This document shows positions 6,037-9,684 of a stretch of 9,684 nucleotides of DNA, piece by piece (position 1 is the stretch's first letter; each line of letters starts with the position of its first letter). This stretch comes from Gemmatimonadota bacterium (GTDB lineage: Bacteria > Gemmatimonadota > Gemmatimonadetes > Gemmatimonadales > GWC2-71-9), in assembly GCA_029859185.1 (NCBI GenBank), contig JAOUDR010000064.1, positions 1 through 9,684 on the forward strand, written 5' to 3'. The notes under the pieces are model-generated. The model was not told the DNA's origin. It was given only the letters and a program-made list of their open reading frames with translations, and did not search any database. The position numbers were made by a program, and so were the translations under genes.

Positions 6037-6129
6037 GGTAGCTTTGGCGACATCGGACGATCATTCCGCATCCTGGCGTGACCGGGTGCGCGCACGACGT
6101 ATCTCTAGTCTCTGGTGAGGTGGCAGCAC

Positions 6130-7149
6130 ATGGCACAGCACGATCTGACGAAGACCGCCCGGGCGATGGTCGCGAAGGGGAAGGGTATCCTCGCGGCCGA
6201 TGAGAGCTTTGGCACCATCGAGAAGCGGTTCAAGTCCATCAACATCGCGTCGACGGAGGAGCAGCGCCGCGCGTACCGCGAGATGTTGTTCACGACCGGC
6301 GACTTCGGGGACTACATCAGCGGCGTGATCATGTTCGACGAAACGATCCGCCACAAGACCGCGCAGGGCATGCCGTTCGTGGATCTCCTGCGGAAGGCGA
6401 ACGTCATCCCGGGCATCAAGGTGGACTCCGGCGCCAAGGACCTGGCGGGATACCCCGGCGAGAAGATCACCGAGGGTCTGGACGGGCTCCGGGAGCGGGT
6501 GGCCGAGTACTACAGACTCGGCGCGCGGTTCGCGAAGTGGCGTGCGGTCATCACGATCGGCGACGCGATGCCGACGCGGTTCTGCATCGATGCCAATGCG
6601 CACGCGCTCGCGCGCTACGCGGCACTGTGCCAGGAAGCCGGCATCGTCCCGATCGTCGAGCCGGAGGTGCTCATGGATGGCGGGCACTCCGGCGAGCGCT
6701 GTGAGGAGGTCACGACCACCACGCTCGAGAGCGTCTTCTTTCACCTCCATGCGCACCGGGTGAGCCTCGAGGGCATGGTTCTCAAGCCCAACATGGTGAT
6801 CCCCGGGAAGAAGGCGGCCCAGCAGTGGTCGCCGCGGCAAATCGCCGAGGCCACGGTGCGCTGCTTCATGCGGACCGTACCCGCCGCGGTGCCGGGCATC
6901 GTGTTCCTGTCCGGCGGCCAGACGCCTGCCGAAGCGACGGCCAACCTCGATGCGATGAACAAGATGGGTACCCATCCCTGGGAGTTGTCATACTCGTACG
7001 GTCGGGCGCTCCAGGACGAGGCCCTCAAGGCGTGGCTCGGCAAGCCCGAGAACGTCGCGGCGGGCCAGAAGATGCTCGCGCACCGCGGGCACCTCGTGAG
7101 CGCCGCGCGGTACGGGAAGTACAATCCGAAGATGGAGAGCGCGGCGTAG
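6130..7149 (+). CDS. Class I fructose-bisphosphate aldolase, eukaryote type
   Basis: 339 residues. Cleaves fructose 1,6-bisphosphate to dihydroxyacetone phosphate and glyceraldehyde 3-phosphate, in the cytosol, through a lysine Schiff base. The landmarks of animal and plant aldolases are all present: 'GKGILAADES' with Asp24, 'GVIMFDETI', 'GIKVDSG' with Lys97, 'GARFAKWRAV' with Lys136, 'PIVEPEVLMDG' with Glu177 and Glu179, 'LEGMVLKPNMVIPG' with the Schiff-base Lys219, 'FLSGGQTPAEAT' and 'LSYSYGRALQDEALKAW'. These correspond to rabbit Asp33, Lys107, Lys146, Glu187 and Lys229. The tail ends 'YNPKMESAA' and lacks the terminal Tyr of animal enzymes. The start is ATG 6130, nine bases after GGTGAGG; an in-frame GTG at 6115 is less likely because it would consume that Shine-Dalgarno. 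It is monocistronic by context: structured DNA lies upstream and a strong hairpin downstream. It is distinct from the bacterial FbaA and DhnA/FbaB types, so I give no symbol. Confidence 0.97.
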   Translation: MAQHDLTKTARAMVAKGKGILAADESFGTIEKRFKSINIASTEEQRRAYREMLFTTGDFGDYISGVIMFDETIRHKTAQGMPFVDLLRKANVIPGIKVDSGAKDLAGYPGEKITEGLDGLRERVAEYYRLGARFAKWRAVITIGDAMPTRFCIDANAHALARYAALCQEAGIVPIVEPEVLMDGGHSGERCEEVTTTTLESVFFHLHAHRVSLEGMVLKPNMVIPGKKAAQQWSPRQIAEATVRCFMRTVPAAVPGIVFLSGGQTPAEATANLDAMNKMGTHPWELSYSYGRALQDEALKAWLGKPENVAAGQKMLAHRGHLVSAARYGKYNPKMESAA

Positions 7150-7150
7150 G

Positions 7151-7213
7151 GGCAGGAGCGGGAGTGGAGGGAGGGGTGGGAGACGTCCTCCTCCCGCCCC
7201 TCCCACTCCTGCC
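7151..7213 (+). terminator. Long G-rich hairpin after the aldolase, with G-quadruplex motif
   Basis: GGGAGGGGTGGGAG (7169-7182) pairs over 14 bases with CTCCCGCCCCTCCC (7191-7204), one U-G wobble and an 8-base loop. An outer arm, GGCAGGAG (7151-7158) with CTCCTGCC (7206-7213), extends it around a 10-base internal bulge. It starts right after the aldolase stop and lies before the kinase, so it is a likely transcription terminator without a U-tract. The left arm also contains four G-runs (7160-7162, 7169-7171, 7173-7176, 7178-7180) with loops of 6, 1 and 1 bases, a canonical G-quadruplex pattern. Confidence 0.75.
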
Positions 7214-7250
7214 GCTGCTCCCGGAAACTCCTCCCACCGCCTCTCCGTAG

Positions 7251-7256
7251 TATGCT
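7251..7256 (+). promoter_or_regulatory. Candidate -10 element for a leaderless kinase transcript
   Basis: TATGCT (four of six matches to TATAAT) ends six bases before the kinase ATG. There is no Shine-Dalgarno sequence in the 20 bases before that ATG, which is C/T-rich. A -10 at this distance would start transcription at or next to the ATG. No good -35 is visible. Confidence 0.35.
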
Positions 7257-7262
7257 CCAGTC

Positions 7263-8831
7263 ATGACCACCCCCATCACGGCCGAGTTCCTCGCCCTCCA
7301 GGAGATCCTGGCGGGTCGCTACTCCATTGAGCGCGAGCTCGGTCGTGGGGGCATGGGCGTCGTCCTGCTGGCCCGGGACGTGGCGCTCGACCGGCTGGTG
7401 GCCATCAAGGTGCTCCCGCCCGACCTCGCCGAGGTAGCGGACGTGCGTGAGCAGTTCCTGCGGGAAGCGCGGACCGCCGCCGGACTCTCGCATCCGCACA
7501 TCGTGCCAATCCACAGCGTCGAAGAGCAGGGGAAGTTCGTCTTCTTCGTGATGGGCTACGTGAACGGCGAGTCGTTGCGCGAGCGCGTCGAGCGCGTGGG
7601 ACCGCTGAGTCCGCGTCAGGCGACGCAGTTCATGCAGGAAGTGGCCTGGGCACTCGCGTATGCGCACGAGCGGGGCGTGGTCCACCGCGACATCAAGCCG
7701 GACAACGTCATGCTCGAGCGTGACGGCGACCGGGCCATCGTGATGGACTTCGGGATCGCCACCGTGGGTCCGCAGCGCCCGAGCGCGGAGATCATCGGGA
7801 CGGCCCGGTACATGAGCCCGGAGCAGGCGAGCGGGGAGATGGTGGACCGGCGCTCCGATCTCTATTCCCTGGGCGCGACGTTCTTCTATGCCCTGACAGG
7901 CCGGGCGCCGTTTCAGGCCTCGTCCGTTCCCGCGCTGCTCGCCAAACACGTCGGTGAGCGACCGCCGTCCCTGCCCACCCTGCGCTCCGAGATTCCCGCC
8001 AACCTCGCCGGGGTCGTGGACCGATGTCTCGCCAAGGCGCCGGAAGATCGGTTCCCGTCCGGCGACGAGCTGGCCAAGGCCCTGGGCGACGTCCGCGGGC
8101 GGGAGATGCGCGCGCCGCCGCTGGTTCGCTCCTTCGTGCGCAATGCGCAGGTCAGCACGATGGTGATCTTCGCGCTGCTGATCGGCGGCTCGGGCGGGGG
8201 TGGAGCGGGTTCGGCCAACGTGGCCGTGAACTGGCTCGCCATCGTCATGGTGGTCCAACTGGGTGTGGTGGGTCGTCGATTGCTGCGCGAAGGGTACACG
8301 TTCCCCGACATCCAGACGGCGCTCCAGGCGGAGATGCGCATCCAGGAAGAAGAGCTGGACGTGACCGGGCAGAAGAAGTTCATGCGGTGGATCAACTCGA
8401 TGTGGTACAAGCTCTGGAGTGGGGGAGCCGGCCGGTGGTTCTTCAAGATGGCCGGTCTCGGGCTCACGCCGCCCGCGCACGCGGTCATCCCGTCACGTGA
8501 TCACACGGAGCTGGTCATGGGCCGCCAGGTCACGCAGGTCTTCGAGGAGCTGCCGCGTGCGCAACGCGAGCGGGTTGCCGAGCTGCCGGATATCGTCGAG
8601 CGGCTGGAAGGTCGCGCGGAAGCGCTGCGCGCACGCGGCCAGACGGGGCCCGAACTGACGAACACGGTGGCCGCACTGGAGCGGGTGCGGCTCGCCGTAA
8701 TGCAACTACGGGCGGGCGCGGGCTCGGTCGAGGATCTGACCCGCTACCTCCAGGCCGCCAAGGCCGTGGGCCGGGAAGTAGACCGGCAGCTCGAGGCCCA
8801 GGCGGAGGTTCGGTCGGTACTCGCGAAGTGA
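7263..8831 (+). CDS. Membrane-anchored Ser/Thr protein kinase (Pkn/Hanks type) with cytoplasmic helical tail
   Basis: 522 residues. The kinase domain (about 20-280) is complete: Gly-loop 'GRGGMGVV' (27-34), 'VAIKVL' with Lys49, alpha-C 'FLREAR' with Glu68, catalytic 'HRDIKPDN' (141-148, Asp143), 'MDFGIA' (Asp162), activation segment 'IIGTARYMSPE' (178-187) and 'DRRSDLYSLG'. The HRD arginine and the intact lysine and aspartates predict an active enzyme. Two hydrophobic stretches, about 298-309 and 320-337, are joined by a very short Gly/Ser loop (309-318), suggesting a membrane hairpin that leaves both ends in the cytoplasm. The C-terminal 180 residues have no domain I recognise: helical, charged, with coiled-coil-like stretches near 350-375, 420-480 and 485-520. 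There is no PASTA, TPR or WD module, and no extracytoplasmic sensor. It ends 10 bases from the convergent nicotinamidase with no terminator between them. Substrates unknown. Confidence 0.95.
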   Translation: MTTPITAEFLALQEILAGRYSIERELGRGGMGVVLLARDVALDRLVAIKVLPPDLAEVADVREQFLREARTAAGLSHPHIVPIHSVEEQGKFVFFVMGYVNGESLRERVERVGPLSPRQATQFMQEVAWALAYAHERGVVHRDIKPDNVMLERDGDRAIVMDFGIATVGPQRPSAEIIGTARYMSPEQASGEMVDRRSDLYSLGATFFYALTGRAPFQASSVPALLAKHVGERPPSLPTLRSEIPANLAGVVDRCLAKAPEDRFPSGDELAKALGDVRGREMRAPPLVRSFVRNAQVSTMVIFALLIGGSGGGGAGSANVAVNWLAIVMVVQLGVVGRRLLREGYTFPDIQTALQAEMRIQEEELDVTGQKKFMRWINSMWYKLWSGGAGRWFFKMAGLGLTPPAHAVIPSRDHTELVMGRQVTQVFEELPRAQRERVAELPDIVERLEGRAEALRARGQTGPELTNTVAALERVRLAVMQLRAGAGSVEDLTRYLQAAKAVGREVDRQLEAQAEVRSVLAK

Positions 8832-8841
8832 CGGCAACGCT

Positions 8842-9468
8842 TCAGCCGTCGATGTTCACGCCTTTTGCCAGCAGATCCCGGCGTACGGCGTCGTCGCTGC
8901 TCGGGTCCACCGGCCGGGTGAGATCCCACAGGAATCGCACCTTGAACCCGGCGTCCGCCGCGTCTTCGGCGGTCCACTTCACGCAGTAGTCCCGCGCCAG
9001 TCCGCAGACGAGCAGGTTGGTGACGCCGCGCTCGCGGAGGTAGCCCGCAAGTCCAGTCGGTGGACGATCGCCGAACTGGTTCCAGTTGTTGCGGAGCGCC
9101 GAGTAGGAATCCACCGCCGGATCGCTGCCCTTTCGGATGATCGCGTCTGCCCAGTCGCGGGGAAACTCCGGATGGAGCGCCGCCCCGGAGGTTCCCTGGA
9201 CGCAGTGGTCGGGCCAGAGCACCTGCTCGTGGCCGTACAGGTCGATCGCGTCGAACGGCCGCCTCCCCGCATGATGGCTGGCGAACGAGATGTGCCCCCG
9301 CGGATGCCAGTCTTGGGTAGCCACGATCACGTCGAACCGACCGCTCATGACCACGTCCCGGATGGGAGCGACGATCTGGTCGCCCTCGTCAACGGCGAGG
9401 GCGCCGCCCGGCATGAAGTCCGGCTGCAGATCGACGACGACGAGCGCAGTGCGGATGGAGCCTGCCAT
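8842..9468 (-). CDS. pncA: Nicotinamidase (isochorismatase-like hydrolase)
   Basis: 208 residues from ATG 9468, four bases after AGGAGG (9473-9478); an upstream in-frame start would add 21 residues lacking family character. Hydrolyses nicotinamide to nicotinate and ammonia, feeding the Preiss-Handler route of NAD salvage. The catalytic triad is visible: Asp13 in 'ALVVVDLQPDFMPGGAL', Lys113 in 'AIIRKGSD' and Cys162 in 'GLARDYCV'. The metal site is also present: Asp53 and His55 in 'TQDWHPRGHISFASHH' and His88 in 'LWPDHCVQGT'. The metal ligands and the DWHP..H motif separate true nicotinamidases from other isochorismatase-fold hydrolases, making this assignment firm. It is transcribed convergently with the kinase, and its upstream region carries the 32-bp repeat array, beginning 61 bases before the ATG. 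Confidence 0.93.
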   Translation of the reverse strand: MAGSIRTALVVVDLQPDFMPGGALAVDEGDQIVAPIRDVVMSGRFDVIVATQDWHPRGHISFASHHAGRRPFDAIDLYGHEQVLWPDHCVQGTSGAALHPEFPRDWADAIIRKGSDPAVDSYSALRNNWNQFGDRPPTGLAGYLRERGVTNLLVCGLARDYCVKWTAEDAADAGFKVRFLWDLTRPVDPSSDDAVRRDLLAKGVNIDG

Positions 9469-9528
9469 GGATCCTCCTGGCTCATGCTGGTGCGCGACGG
9501 CAACCCCGCTTCGCCGCTGCCCCCCCGC

Positions 9529-9684
9529 CACGGCAGCCCCGCCTCACTACCCCACCTCACCACGGCAGCCCTGCCTCACTACCCCACCTCACCACGGCAG
9601 CCCTGCCTCACCACCCCACCTCACCACGGCAGCCCCGCCTCACCGCCCCACCTCACCACCCCAGCCCCGCCTCACCGCCCCACC
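9529..9684. repeat. 32-bp tandem repeat array, at least 4.9 units, cut by window edge
   Basis: Four full 32-base units start at 9529, 9561, 9593 and 9625, with a fifth partial one at 9657. Each opens with CACGGCAGCCC (CACCCCAGCCC in the fifth), then GCCTCAC, a C/T- or A/G-variable junction, and CCCCACCTCAC. Units differ at one to three positions, mostly C/T transitions. There are no spacers, so this is not a CRISPR array. Because 32 is not a multiple of three, it is unlikely to encode a repeat protein. The minus strand is strongly G-rich (GTGAGG and GGGG runs). It lies upstream of pncA and continues beyond the window. Confidence 0.92.

Noticed and set aside
5102..6136. 344-codon open frame on the - strand
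   Set aside because: It is antisense to the exported protein, which has a Shine-Dalgarno and signal peptide, and it crosses the stem-loop region. No signal or domain is visible in it.
6061..6975. 304-codon open frame on the - strand
   Set aside because: It is antisense to the aldolase, whose active-site residues are fully conserved on the + strand.
6741..8480. 579-codon open frame on the - strand
   Set aside because: It covers the aldolase 3' end, the terminator hairpin and most of the kinase in antisense. Composition is Arg/His/Gly/Pro-rich with no domain; the + strand kinase motifs are unambiguous.
9529..9684. Possible CRISPR array
   Set aside because: The repeats follow each other directly with no unique spacers, and no cas-like gene is in view.
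9525..9684. Possible repeat protein in the tandem array
   Set aside because: The 32-base period shifts the frame in every unit, and no start with a ribosome site leads into it.

Overview
The window is GC-rich throughout, with tightly packed genes, GTG starts next to strong Shine-Dalgarno sequences, and several four-base ATGA stop/start overlaps. The exported proteins end their signal peptides in Ala-Gln or Ala-Ala-Gln. The anti-sigma-like protein starts with an 'LDPTRDPxRYER' segment, and the Ser/Thr kinase is of the Pkn type. Together these suggest a free-living, probably diderm bacterium, most likely of the Gemmatimonadota. This assignment rests on protein style alone and is moderate at best. 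No phage, transposon, CRISPR or plasmid functions are visible; the window looks chromosomal.

Layout. 1-1465 (-) is an exported M20-family metallopeptidase that runs off the left edge; only its last residues are missing. Reading away from it on the + strand are three genes in an apparent operon: a DUF2231-type four-helix membrane protein (1602-2117), a small VOC/glyoxalase-fold protein overlapping it by four bases (2114-2494), and a two-domain ring-cleaving-dioxygenase-like VOC protein (2542-3477). The gap before the dioxygenase carries an 8-bp tandem repeat. The gap after it, towards a convergent operon, carries a large imperfect inverted repeat of about 170 bp.

3672-5064 (-) is a translationally coupled three-gene stress cassette: ECF sigma factor, a small one-helix anti-sigma candidate without Cys or His, and a membrane-anchored Spy/CpxP-like LTxxQ protein. 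Divergent from it is an exported, probably lipid-anchored protein with a Gly/Pro-rich linker (5186-5869). The shared 121-bp intergenic region contains a perfect 6-bp palindrome (5100-5115).

5870-6129 is a non-coding stretch full of stem-loops. It has one terminator-like hairpin, then two mutually exclusive hairpins, then a long bulged stem, and it lies directly upstream of a eukaryote-type class I fructose-bisphosphate aldolase (6130-7149). A strong G-rich hairpin follows the aldolase. Next come a Ser/Thr protein kinase with a membrane hairpin and a cytoplasmic helical tail (7263-8831), and convergently pncA-type nicotinamidase (8842-9468). The right edge, upstream of the nicotinamidase, is a 32-bp tandem repeat array that runs out of the window.

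Functionally the window combines peptide salvage, handling of aromatic or electrophilic compounds (VOC genes plus membrane protein), envelope stress sensing (ECF cassette), glycolysis, kinase signalling and NAD salvage. The most interesting unexplained material is in the intergenic DNA, not in the proteins.
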